The notes under the pieces were generated by a model. The model had not been told where the DNA came from, ran no database searches, and saw nothing but the letters and a program-made list of their open reading frames with translations. From Alligator mississippiensis (taxonomy: Eukaryota > Chordata > Crocodylia > Alligatoridae): 64,000 nucleotides of DNA. Below are positions 11,531 through 21,632 of the stretch, in pieces. The stretch's first letter is position 1. Every line of letters begins with the position of its first letter. The stretch lies in assembly GCF_030867095.1 (NCBI RefSeq), contig NC_081827.1, positions 50,469,001 to 50,533,000 of the forward strand. Reading direction: 5' to 3'. A program made the position numbers and the translations under genes.

Positions 11531-12360
11531 TATCATTAGTGCCCACAGGGATAAGCAGCATGGGATAGTAGTCAGAGGGCTGGATGAGTTTTGACAATGT
11601 TTCTGTGACATTAGACATGCAGGCTTTTGGCAAGCGGCAGATCTCCCAAGCCATAAGGTCAGTCTGGCAGATGGATACCTCCCATGCCCCATAGGAGGGA
11701 GTCACCAACCACCACCACTCATTGATACTTTTTGGTAGCAGTGGTTTTGATAATCCTATGCCTAGAGGTGCATCTCTTGGCCTCTCTTCCCTTCTTATCC
11801 TATGACAGGGTTTCATATCTGTTTTCCAGGTGGAGAGCTGCAGGTTCAGAAAAGAAATGCTGTCTGTTGTGAGAGGTGACAAACTGCCAGCTTCCATCAC
11901 CCATCTTTTGTGTCTTCTGGCTTCCAGACAGGTTCTGGTCTGGCTGTCCTTCTGCCAAGATGTATGACATTTCTTGGTGCACTAAGTTGATGAAAGCTCC
12001 ATGATCCTGCTTCTAAGCCTATTCACCTCTTCCTGTAGCTCCCGTACCAGATTCCTGAAAGACTCTACCAGGAGGTACTTATCATACTGTATGCAGGCCA
12101 CAGTCACTACAAAGCCAGACCATAACCTGGGTGGAAGCCTTGGTGGTCGGTGGCCAGCCTGACAGAGCCCATACATGTACAGGCAAAAGAAAAGCTGACA
12201 GTGGCAGGGGCTTTAGGATTGCAACATTTTCTATGCATCCTGTTGATTCTTCTGCTAGATCATTCTCTCCCATTGGTACTTCCTGAAAATGTTCCTCTTC
12301 TTCCTTTATATGCTTCAACTCTGTAAACTTGCAGTGAAGGAAGGACAAGGAGGAAAGCAT
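11517..12360 (-). pseudogene. CR1 ORF1 remnant (coiled coil and SGNH esterase-like domain)
   Basis: Frames that together cover this stretch carry the features known for CR1 ORF1. A Cys-containing segment ends in WLCSDCGL. A heptad-like segment contains YDKYLLVESFRNLVREL and EEVNRLRSRI. Last comes an esterase-like domain with VVVGDSLLWG (GDSL block I, encoded near 11720-11690 in a shifted frame) and PVGTND (encoded near 11545). In intact CR1 this protein binds RNA and DNA and assists retrotransposition. At least two frameshifts separate the parts, and the esterase domain stops just after GTND, where the Tigger-like segment begins. Confidence 0.7.
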
Positions 12361-12800
12361 CTAGACAAACTCAGCAAACTCCCCAATCAAACTCCCATTC
12401 AAACTCCCCTGTTTGCTGGCTTCTTCACTGATCCTAGTGTCACTGGCTACTGTATGTTGCTGGGTTCTCACTAGCCTTGCCTTTCTTCCTAGGCAAGCCC
12501 TGCCTCCCTGTTCACACTGCTATTAGCTGCTGGGCAGCAAAAGGGAGTTTGAGTGGGACTCCTACTTGAGAAAGGAGCAGGAAGCAGAGAGGAACTAAGA
12601 GCTCCTCTAACAGCTCCTCTCTGCTCACCACCAAGCCCAAACCAGACAAACTTCCCACTCAGCAGCACTCATGAATCCTCTCCTCAGCCAGCCATAACCT
12701 ACTGCACCTTTTTCAAGCAGGAGTCTCACTCAAACTGGACTGTTCACTGGGCCTGGTATCCCTGGCTCCTGTGTGTTTCTGGGTTCTGACTAGCTTTATC
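12361..12800 (-). repeat. CR1 5' UTR-like segment with two direct repeats
   Basis: It lies immediately upstream of ORF1 on the minus strand. Two related blocks, about 12400-12478 and 12726-12794, share TCAAACT...GTT(T)..CTGG and end with CTGGGTTCTCACTAGC / CTGGGTTCTGACTAGC. Spacing is about 325 bp. Tandem 5' UTR or promoter units are common in LINEs; that reading is an inference. Confidence 0.5.
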
Positions 12801-12804
12801 ATGT

Positions 12805-13720
12805 GTTAGTGGTCCCTCAAAATTGAAAGGCCATCAAACTATTTTTTTCTGGCCTTTACTATTCAACCTATTAACCAAAGGTAGCCCTGCCATGAGTAAA
12901 ACTCACAATGGCACAGCTCCCACTAGAAGTGTTCCCAGGTCATTTTGATTTTGAAGCAGCCATTTGTGTCCTGGAAGAAAAATCCTGAACATCTGTACAC
13001 TTGTGGTTTCTTCTGAGAGAGCAGCGACTCTCCTAGGGGAAACTGAATGCCTATATGTGGCTAGAGTCTTGCATAGCAGTGGATCGTGTCCTGCTACTCT
13101 AGCCATGCATGCTGCCTAATTATTGGGCAGGAAGAGAGGCAAGAGACTGATAAAAAGGCTCAACAGATGGAATAGATAAGTGAGGAATGGAGATGCAGAT
13201 TTATGCAGTAGTGATGCAGATGCAAATGCAGTAGTGTAGTTAGAGTAGTTGATATTATATGGAGGATTAAGATGTAAATAAAAGGCTTAGAGGCAAAAAT
13301 AAAAATAAGCCAAGAATGAAGACTTAAGGTGTTAGATACATACAAAAAGAGGAAAGGATAAGGAACAGCCACTGAAAAAGCAGCCAAATGACCATCCAGA
13401 AAGAAAGAAGAAAAATAGGAGAGGCCAGTCATGAAAACTACTGGAAAAACAGATTCAAATTATCAAAAGAAATTACTAATACTGCATTCTCCACACACTA
13501 TAAAAGCAGCTTCCAGTCCACAGTGCAGAAAGCAAAGAACGAAGCTGTCTGCTGGTATTTTCAGATTGGGGTTCAAAATGTAGGGGTTTATTTTATTAAT
13601 AAAAATAAAAAGGTATGAAGATCTTTTATATGAAATAGGGTATGCAGTTAATAAAAAGTGGGAAACATTATTCATTATATTAAGATGAAAAGAGCCACTG
13701 TGAAAAATAAATGCCATGGG
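12805..13720. other. Noncoding DNA
   Basis: No exon or clear repeat end was recognised. The 13160-13450 part is purine-rich on the plus strand and gives spurious frames. Confidence 0.5.
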
Positions 13721-13728
13721 TAGTCTTT

Positions 13729-14346
13729 TAGGGCTGCGTGAAACGGGCCATATTCGATTCATATTCAGCCTGAATCGGGGTCAGTGATTCAATTCATTGA
13801 TTCAGATCACTGTCCCTGATTCGATTCAGATGACTCTGAATCTGAAGATTCGATGCTGATTCGGAGAATCAGCAATTAAGCCATATACACAGCTTTAAAT
13901 GTTTTTTCTATATATCTCAAGGTACCAGGTGCAGTTCATGAATGCTGCAATGCTGAGGTGGATGGAGCATCTCACAGGAGCATGCCCCCCTCCCCCCCAG
14001 TGTACTTGGTGGCAAACCCGGAAGTGGACCGGAAGTGCTTCTGGTCCCCTCCCAGGTCTGCTGCTGAGCATGGTGAGGAGCCGCCCATGCTCCTGTGGGA
14101 TGCTCCATCTGCCCCACCATCACAGCATTCACAAGCTACCTGCTACCTCAAGGTATGTAGAAAAAACATTTAAAGCTGTGTCTGTGTCCGAATCTCCAAA
14201 TCTATCTGAATCGATTTGGAGGGTTCCAATTTGATTCAGAGAGATTAAAGGGTCTCCTGATTTGATTCAGATTTGGAGATTCAGCCACCAAATCGGGCCA
14301 CATTTCCACTGAATTGAATCAGGGACTGAAGCTTCGCATAGCCCTA
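13729..14346. mobile_element. Fold-back hAT-type element, 618 bp
   Basis: The left end TAGGGCTGCGTGAA and the inverse of the right end, TAGGGCTATGCGAA, pair. Octamers TAGTCTTT (13721-13728) and TAGTCTAT (14347-14354) match at 7 of 8. Almost the whole element folds back: the segment from AGCTTTAAATGTTTTTTCTA (about 13890) through GATGGAGCATCTCACAGGAG is inverted in the right half (about 14080-14180). A related element with the same end type is at 46611-47497. No transposase frame. Confidence 0.85.
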
Positions 14347-14354
14347 TAGTCTAT

Positions 14355-15300
14355 GCCTCAGCTATGACAAGTACAGTTAATAATTAAAGTTGCATTGAAT
14401 TGATCCAATATTGTTTCCATTAACATGTGTGTGAATAATCACTGTAAACTCAACATATGGATTTAGGAACATAAAACACAACTGTTTTCACAACTGTACA
14501 TTTAACTATACAATTAGAGTACATTTGACAATCAGGGAGTTGTGCTGAACATGATAAGTGAACTCATATGTCTGTGTATGTCCAGCACAGGTCCCAGCCA
14601 TTAAATTAAACTTTGTTGGTATCTTAAAAAATAATAGTGCATATACTCTAATCCGCATGCAGTTTGAATTGTTGCCTTCCATTTTACACTGTGAAAAAGA
14701 ACTATTGGAATCCTAAGCTGCCAATGGACTAAGACTTGAACAGCTGACATCTTCCTAAATATAGAAGGTCTTAAAATTATGGTCAATGTTTAGATTAATG
14801 GCATCAGGTTTGGAATATATTCCAGAGGAGAAAACTAACTGTATTGCCACAGAATAAAATATATGCTATGACAGTGGCTTATACAGAACATTGGGCTTAT
14901 AGAAAAAGCACTGGTCCAGATAAATAACTTCTTTATTTATGTCAAGAATTTTAAAAATGCTACATTTAATTTTAATATCATGATGAGAAGTATTCCTCCC
15001 GCTTGATAGGCCTCATTACACTACACTGAATATAGTGTTTGCCTTATTTAACAATTTTTATCAATCATTTAACAACAGATAATACACTCCATGTAGATAG
15101 AAACATAAGTAACAAAGGCACAAGGGTACAATCTAGTAGCAAAAATATGTTTTGTCTTAGTGTATGGCATTATTAAAAAGTGAAATAGGAAAAATGCATA
15201 CTGATATATGTGGCATACAGTAGCAATAGGGAAAATCTGTTCAAATAAATGATTTTCTGAACTATCATTATCCTTTTGCCTTATGACTGCCATTTCTGGT
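14355..15300. other. AT-rich noncoding DNA
   Basis: Nothing recognised. Confidence 0.5.
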
Positions 15301-15311
15301 CCTCATGCTCC

Positions 15312-16345
15312 TCATGGCAAAATGACCAGAAAAAACATCCTGACATTCCTATTCTTGAGTAGGTAAACGTTAAGTATTATATCAGCTGTCCCTCGATACG
15401 AGGATGTCGTCTTTGGGGGGTAGGGAGATACTAGTGAGTTTAAAGGTGGCCGAGAGTCCAATCTGTGCTCTGCAAGTTTTTCCACAGATATGACAAGAGG
15501 TGCCTTGGTGGAGGAACAACTGTTGGCCAGGATATTATGCACATTCCTTCCTCCTCTACTATTTCTCTGTTTCCTGAGCAAGAGAGTTCTCTTCAAAGTG
15601 GGCTGTAGCTTGACATATGGTGCAGTGCCATTGAGATCTGTTACCAGCCATCACTTCCCAATTTTTAGAGTTAATGCCCCCTGCTTTTAAGGTATGCTTT
15701 CAGGGTGTCCTTGTAGCACTTTCTCCATCCTCCGTGGATCTTCTTACCATGACTAAGTTGAGAAAAGAGGACTTGCTTCTGGGGACTAGTGTCAGCCATT
15801 TGCACACAGTGGCCAACCTAGTGGAGCTGATGTTTCATGATCTTTGCCTCAATACTTGGTATGTTAGCTGAAGAGAGGATGCTGGCATTGGTGCAATGGC
15901 CTTCTCATCTAATGCAACGGATAGTCCTGAGGCAATGCTGATGGAACTATTCCAGGCAATTAGGATTACTTTGATATTTGACCCACAAATGACACCTATA
16001 GAGGAGCATGGGGATAGCCACTGCATTGTAGACCAGGATCTTAGTTTCCATCTTCAGATCTCTGTTAGCAAGGACATGGCAAAGCAACTTTCCAAAGGAT
16101 ATACTGGCACAGTGAATCCTATGTTTGATTTTTACATCAAGACTGACTGGGAGAGGTGACTGCCAAGATATGGAAAATGCTCGATGTTTTCCAGGGGTTC
16201 TTCAACAATGGTAATTTGTGGGGATAGGGAGGCAGCTTGTGGTGGGGCAGGCTGATGGAACACATTGGTCTTCCCAATGTTAAGGGAGAGTCTGAGGCTG
16301 TGATAGACTCCTGAGAAAAGGTCAAGGGTGGACTGCAGATTGGTC
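15312..16345 (-). pseudogene. LINE RT C-terminal region remnant
   Basis: After YADD come LSLNIGKTNVFHQPAP, ITIVEEPLENIEHFPYLGSH and, through frameshifts down to about 15640, the connection region (ANTKY...WPLCANG...). The final frame (15596-15312) starts MKRTLLLRKQRNSRGG; intact relatives then have a Cys/His zinc finger, here degraded to CSSTKAPLVIS with only one Cys. Confidence 0.65.
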
Positions 16346-16349
16346 CCAG

Positions 16350-17180
16350 CATACACAAGGATAACAGTCATCAGCATACTGAAGGTTGATGGTGCCACTC
16401 TTGGAAACTTTCATTTTGCTGTGAAGGTGTTGCAGATTGAAAAGCTGACCGTCCATTCAATACTCAACCCCAATTCCGGGAGGAATGAAAATTGGATGAG
16501 AATCAAAATCACAGCAAGATAGATGGAAAAAAGAGTTGGGGCAATGACGCAGCCCTGCTTAACACCAGTATGGATGGGAAATGGGTCTGTCTCTGATGCA
16601 TTGCAAAGTACTGTGGCAGTCATCCCATCATGGAGTAGCCTGAGGACACTGATGAACTTCAGTGGAAAACCAAACCTGGCCAGCACCTTCCATAAGGCTT
16701 CATGATTGATGGAGCCAAAGGCATTGGTTAGGTCAATGAATGCCATAAATAGCTCCTGTTGTTGCTCTCTACACTTCTTCTGGATTTGTCATGCAACAAA
16801 AATCATGTCCATGGTACCCTGAGATGGTCTAAAGCCACACTGGGATTCTGAAAAGACATCTCTGGCAAGGGAGAGGAGACAATTCAGAAGGATGCGAGAA
16901 AGAATCTTCCTGGCAATTGGGAGGGGGGCAATGCCTCGGTAGTCCCCACACACTGACTTGTCCCCTTTCTTGAAGATGGTCACAATGTTGGCATTCTTTA
17001 AGTCAGGTGGAACTTCCTCATTAATCCATATTTTGAGAAGAAGTTTGTGAAATTTTTGTGCTGGTGCTGTTCTACCAGGTTTGAAGACTTCTGTGGAGTT
17101 GTCATCTGGGCCTGGCACCTTATTGTACTTGGTCTGAGTGATGCCATGCCAGGCTTCCTTGAAGGATGGGGGATCAGCAA
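16350..17180 (-). pseudogene. LINE reverse transcriptase remnant
   Basis: The fingers carry ANIVTIFKKGDKSVCGDYRG and SESQCGFRPSQGTMDMIF. The palm carries FIDLTNAFGSINHEALWKVL, keeping the first catalytic Asp, and GVKQGCVIAPTLFSIYLAVI. The second catalytic site is still present as codons for LQYADD on the minus strand at 16367-16384, but in a different frame from the block before it. The usual LTKAFD motif reads LTNAFG. RT would copy the LINE RNA; this copy cannot. Confidence 0.85.
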
Positions 17181-17889
17181 GAGGTTCTATTACTGGGTGT
17201 TGAGGGATAGACTCGATGGTGGCAGCTAATAAATTAGATTCATGGTTAAGAAGAGTCTTGAAGTGCTCCTTTCACTGTTGCATGATGGATACATTGTCCA
17301 TGAGAAGGGTGGAGCCATCCTGGGATTGAAAAAGGTTGGGCCATTAGAACATGGCCTGTGGATGGCTTTTATTGCTTGAAAGAAGCTTCTCATGTCGTGT
17401 TGGTCAACAAAACTCTGGATCTCCATGGTCTTCACTTGCTACCACTGGTTCTTGATGTCCTGTAGCCTCCTCTGAACTACAGCTTTGAGCCAGTGGTAAG
17501 CCTCTCGTTTTTGCTGGTTGGAGGGTTCATTTAGTCAACTGCAGAGTGTGGCTCTCTTCTGATAGATAAGTGCTAGGATTTCCTCATTGTTCTCATCAAA
17601 CTAATCTTGGTGATGGTAAGTAGAGTATCCAATTGATTCAATGCATGCCTTGTGAATAATGTTCTGAAGCTCCTCCCAGTGTTCCTGGATGTCCTTGATG
17701 TCATCAGGTAGGTCAAAGAGCCTCTCAGTAAGGCATTTCTGAAAAGCCTTGCATCTAGCTTGGTTTTGGAGTGCCTTAATGTTAAATCTCTTTCACATCC
17801 CTTTGAGTTGTTTACAGTGTTGTGGTGTGGTTACATGTCCCTGATTGATGTGACTAAACTATGATCCATCCAGAAGTCATTTGCACTTC

Positions 17890-18620
17890 TCAGGACTCAG
17901 ATGATACCAATATCAGTATGATCAGGGTCTCTGACAATATTATAGTCAAGAATGTGCCAGTGACTTGAGCATGGATGTTTCCAAGTGGTCTTATATTTGT
18001 GTCTCTGTCTGAAAATGGTATTTGTGATGAGCAAGTCATACTCTGCACATTTGCTGAGGAAGAGGATACTATTGGAGTTGACTTTCTCCACCTCCTCTTT
18101 CCCAATTGTGCCACTCCAGAGTTCAGAGTGTCACCCAACACTTGCATTGAAGTGACCCATGAAGATAAGTTTGTCTTCCTCAGCAGTGGCAGTCAGGACT
18201 GTGTCAAGGGAACAGTAGAACTGTTCCTTATTGACATCTTCATCATCAAGTGTGAGGGCATACACACTGATGACTGTAGAATACTGGTTGTAACTGAGCT
18301 TGAGGCAGAGGGTCATAAGGCATTTGCTAATGCCCACAGGTATTTCTGAAAACTGGCTGACAATCTTGTTCTTGATGGCAGAGCCAACCCTGTGAATGTG
18401 CATCTCTTCAGGTGCATTTTCTTTCCAAAAAAAGGTGCAACCACCTCCTTCTTCTTTCACCTGGATTTCATTTGCCCAGTGGGTATTGCTTAGGCAGCAA
18501 TATTGATGTCATATCTTGCAAGTCCTCTAACTACTATGGAGGTTCTTCTTTCAGGACACTCACTGTTCGGGGAGTCCATGAGAGTGAGGACATTCCATTT
18601 GGCAAAATTCAGTACTTTAT
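17890..18620 (-). pseudogene. LINE endonuclease domain remnant
   Basis: An APE-type endonuclease nicks the target DNA for target-primed reverse transcription. Visible blocks in order are FAKWNVLTLMDSP, then PERRTS, GGGCTFFWKENAPEEMHIHR with VGSAI, VISVYALT, FMGHFNASVG, CAEYDLLITNTIFRQ and HWHILDY. The usual catalytic GDFNA motif reads GHFNA here, so an essential acidic residue is lost. The pieces lie in more than one frame. Confidence 0.8.
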
Positions 18621-18959
18621 TTTGTTGGTTTCAGCCACAAGTAGAGTGATCCAACTGGATGCAGCAATCCAGCCAGGGGTGTTTGAGACAGCCTTTGTTT
18701 AGGGCAACTTTTCTAGCCCCTTCCCCATTCAGGGTGAGCAGAAGGGATCCTAAAGAGGACTTCTCAGACATGGCTGCAGCTGCCCTATTGTACTTTTGTC
18801 TCAGTAAGTACAAAAATGACCATCACATGACTGCCACCAATGTGCAGATTTGTGACTTGGGACTCCTAGAAATCACTGTTCCTCCCCACCACCACTTGTC
18901 CACTGCTGCAAAACTTCATTTGTGGGAGATGTTAACAACCCTGGCAGAGGCCTGCACAT

Positions 18960-20040
18960 GACATCTTTTAATGTGGGGAAGCCAGTGCAAAAGCAACAAC
19001 CACATGACCTTAATAGGAGGGAGCCCTGAACCTAGTGGCAAGGATGTCTAAGACAACTGGAGACTTCCATCCACTGCAGCCTTCATTTACCTTCAGACAC
19101 AGAGAACCAGCAGGTCCTCAAGTATGCCTGTTCCATTATTGGGGTCTTCAGGAGTTTGGATCATGCTTAGTCTGGGACCTTACCTCAGGTCTGTTCACTG
19201 GGGGAGACCCTACTAGGAGTACAAGACTCCAGATGACATAGCTCTGAGGGTCATTGGAACACACAAGCCTCCCCACCATGGCAAGGTTACAGTCCAAGGA
19301 GAGTATTAGCACCACCTCAATAGACCTGATCTTGGGAGAACAAAAGGTAACTTGCCAGAAAAAGAAAGTTTGTCATTCTTCCCCAACCTCTCTTCAGAGA
19401 ACTGTGGTTTGGAGAATGGAAAATCAGGAGAAAAAAATATCAAGTACCAACATTTTAAATACCAGAAAACCTGGAACATTATCTACACTCACCTTCCTTT
19501 TCCCTATGAATTTTGGTTACCAGGCAGCAGCTATTATTTTCAACCGCCATGCACATGCACGTCCATACACATCTGGAGGCTCCACATAGCTGCTCTCAGC
19601 AGCTGTGCTGCCAAAGAATGTGCACTGGAAAAAGGAATCAGCTGCTTGAGGGACAACAGCCACCAGCAGAAGGTGTGGGAATCCCTATATGTATCTTCTG
19701 CCAGTTAACAACTGTTGGCCATATCCTCACTCCATTTGGCAGAGATGGAGTAACTGTGCTGGAAAAAAGGGAAGCCCTACCACTGCAGAGTAACTTTGGA
19801 TATAGATGCACTAAAATTTTTGCCTGCAGAACTAGAACAGTGCCAGCAACATTCTGGGGGATATTCTAGGCCTAGGAGACTCAGTAGAGCAAAGGGGCAT
19901 GTTTTCATAGTAGAGGGATCCCACTTAACTCAAGATCAGACAAGGAAGAAGGAAATTGGGTTCAGAAAGAAGAGTATAAGTATCCACAATTCAGAGGAAA
20001 AACAGTTAGCTGAACTTTAAAAAGACATCAGTGCCTTGTT
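18960..20040. other. Noncoding DNA of unknown origin
   Basis: This lies between two LINE fragments. Frames at 19254-19708 and 19513-19869 overlap in different phases and resemble no family I know. It may hold further LINE 5' sequence on the minus strand. Confidence 0.4.
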
Positions 20041-20044
20041 GAAT

Positions 20045-20430
20045 CAAAGTCAATCAGTCTTCTGAAATGCTCAACATTCTCTAAGTATTTCCCTCTAATT
20101 GTAATATGTGAAGTAGCTGCTGGGTGATTTGGGATGGGTTGGTAAAGGATCTTGATTTTCATGAAGTTGACAGTCAGTCCATACATTTCATATGCTTCAC
20201 ACAAGTAATCAAGAGCAATCTAGGGCTATTCAACTGAGTAGGCACAAGACAATAATTAGTGTATTGAAGATCGTTAATAGAGGTGTTGGTTAACATCAAT
20301 ACCTGGGAAGCTCAAACACTGAATCATGCCCAATGGCACTGTGGTGTATGAAGGCATTGATCATTTTGAGCAAACTTGCCTCACTTTGGAAGTGGACAGA
20401 CAAGAAAGATAAAGGGAAAGAGTTGTGATC
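20045..20430 (-). mobile_element. Second fragment of the non-CR1 LINE (RT palm-thumb)
   Basis: On the minus strand the segment encodes DLQYTNYC (position of LQYADDC), then LTVNFMKIKILYQPIP and ITIRGKYLENVEHF. These correspond to LSLNIGKTNVFHQPAP and ITIVEEPLENIEHF of the copy at 15.3-19 kb. The YADD motif is destroyed. It could be a separate insertion or a displaced piece of the same element. Confidence 0.7.
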
Positions 20431-20434
20431 TGAT

Positions 20435-20915
20435 TTAAGCAGGATTTATTCCTCCTTCCTAAAACCATTTGTAATCTCTGAAGTCAAGCATGTGGATCTT
20501 GGATTGGCTTCCTTATTCATATACAGACTCATTGGTGGCTTCTATATTTGCTGGAAGACTGTTATCCTCATATCAAGAGACTGCTACCACCATCACTAAG
20601 CCTTATGACTCAAATGACCATGCAAAGTACCTCAGACAATGCAATACAACTACACCATCACTTGAAGTTTATCCCCACAGAAAGGTGAAACTTGGAGTGC
20701 CACTGAAGTGTACTAAAAAACTACAGCATAAATATTTGTGTTTCTCCCATACCGCTACCAAGCACCACTGACTGACTGACTTTGTTGCATCTCCTCTCAT
20801 CTGTTGAGATTTTACATGGCCTGGGTGTATTTTTATTAGTTACCCACACACACACAAAATTAAGTATTCTTGGAAGTTGATTGACTGTTACCTTCACCTC
20901 AGTTCCTGCAGCATA
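20435..20915. other. Noncoding DNA
   Basis: Nothing recognised. Confidence 0.45.
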
Positions 20916-21632
20916 GACCATTTTCAAGCATCTGGAGGAGAAAATGTTGATCACAAGCAGCCAGCATGAATTTATAAAAAACAAATCATGTCAAACAAAC
21001 TTGATCTCCTACTTTGACAAGGTAACTACTCGGGTGGATGAAGTGAATGTTGTGGATATAGTGTATCTGGACTTCAGCAAGGGTTTTGAAAAGGTCCCAC
21101 ACAACCTTTTCACAAACATATTGGAGAAATGTGGGCTAGATAAAACTACTACAAAGTAGATAGATAACTGGCTCACTAGCTACAAGAAAGGATAATTATT
21201 AACAGGACCATGTCAGAATGGCTGGAGGTTTCAAGTGGAGTCCCACAGGTGCCTGTCCTGGGCCCAGTGCTGTTTAATGAGTTTATTAACAATTTGGATG
21301 CTAGCATAGAAACCTTCTTGTGCAAGGTTGCAGATGATATGATAATGAAAATGACTGCAAACACATTAGAAGATGCAAACACAATTCAGAAAGCTATTGA
21401 CAGATTCAAAAGTTGAACTAGAGTTAACAGGATGAAGTTCAATATGAGTCTGCAATGTGATGCAACTGCACAAAAGGCAAAGGGAGTTTTGGGATACATC
21501 AATAGAAGTATTAGGGACAGGAGGTGATAGTGCCTCTCTATGTGGCATGGTTAGGCCTCATCTGGAGTATTGTGTGCAGTTCTAGCCTCTACATTTTAAA
21601 AAGGGTGGGAAGAAGATGGAGAGGGTCTAGAG

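Larger units (their letters stand above)
11046..12800 (-). mobile_element. CR1 LINE with 5' UTR, ORF1 and RT start; endonuclease missing
   Basis: Read on the minus strand: a 5' UTR-like segment (about 12800-12360), a decayed ORF1 (about 12360-11517), a short foreign segment (about 11530-11430) and then the start of the ORF2 RT region (about 11400-11046). That last part codes a broken version of the GIHP...FENSW / [21 protein letters not shown] motifs of CR1. The whole APE endonuclease and the end of ORF1 are absent, and the 3' part of RT is cut off. Stops and frameshifts show it is dead. Confidence 0.85.
15312..18960 (-). mobile_element. Near full-length decayed LINE with APE endonuclease and RT
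   Basis: On the minus strand, conserved blocks occur in the right order for one ORF2-type protein: endonuclease start (FAKWNVLTLMDSP, near 18610), endonuclease core (18460-18131), endonuclease end (18091-17897), RT fingers (17118-16789), RT palm (16746-16411), the YADD codons (16367-16378), thumb and connection (16358-15640), and a C-terminal part (15596-15312) where relatives carry a CCHC-like zinc finger. It is not CR1: blocks such as DLTNAFGSINHEALWKVL and NGVKQGC-type GVKQGCVIAPTLFS belong to another APE-type non-LTR lineage. I cannot fix the clade without a tree. Many frameshifts and stops. The part upstream of 18620 may be 5' UTR. Confidence 0.85.
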
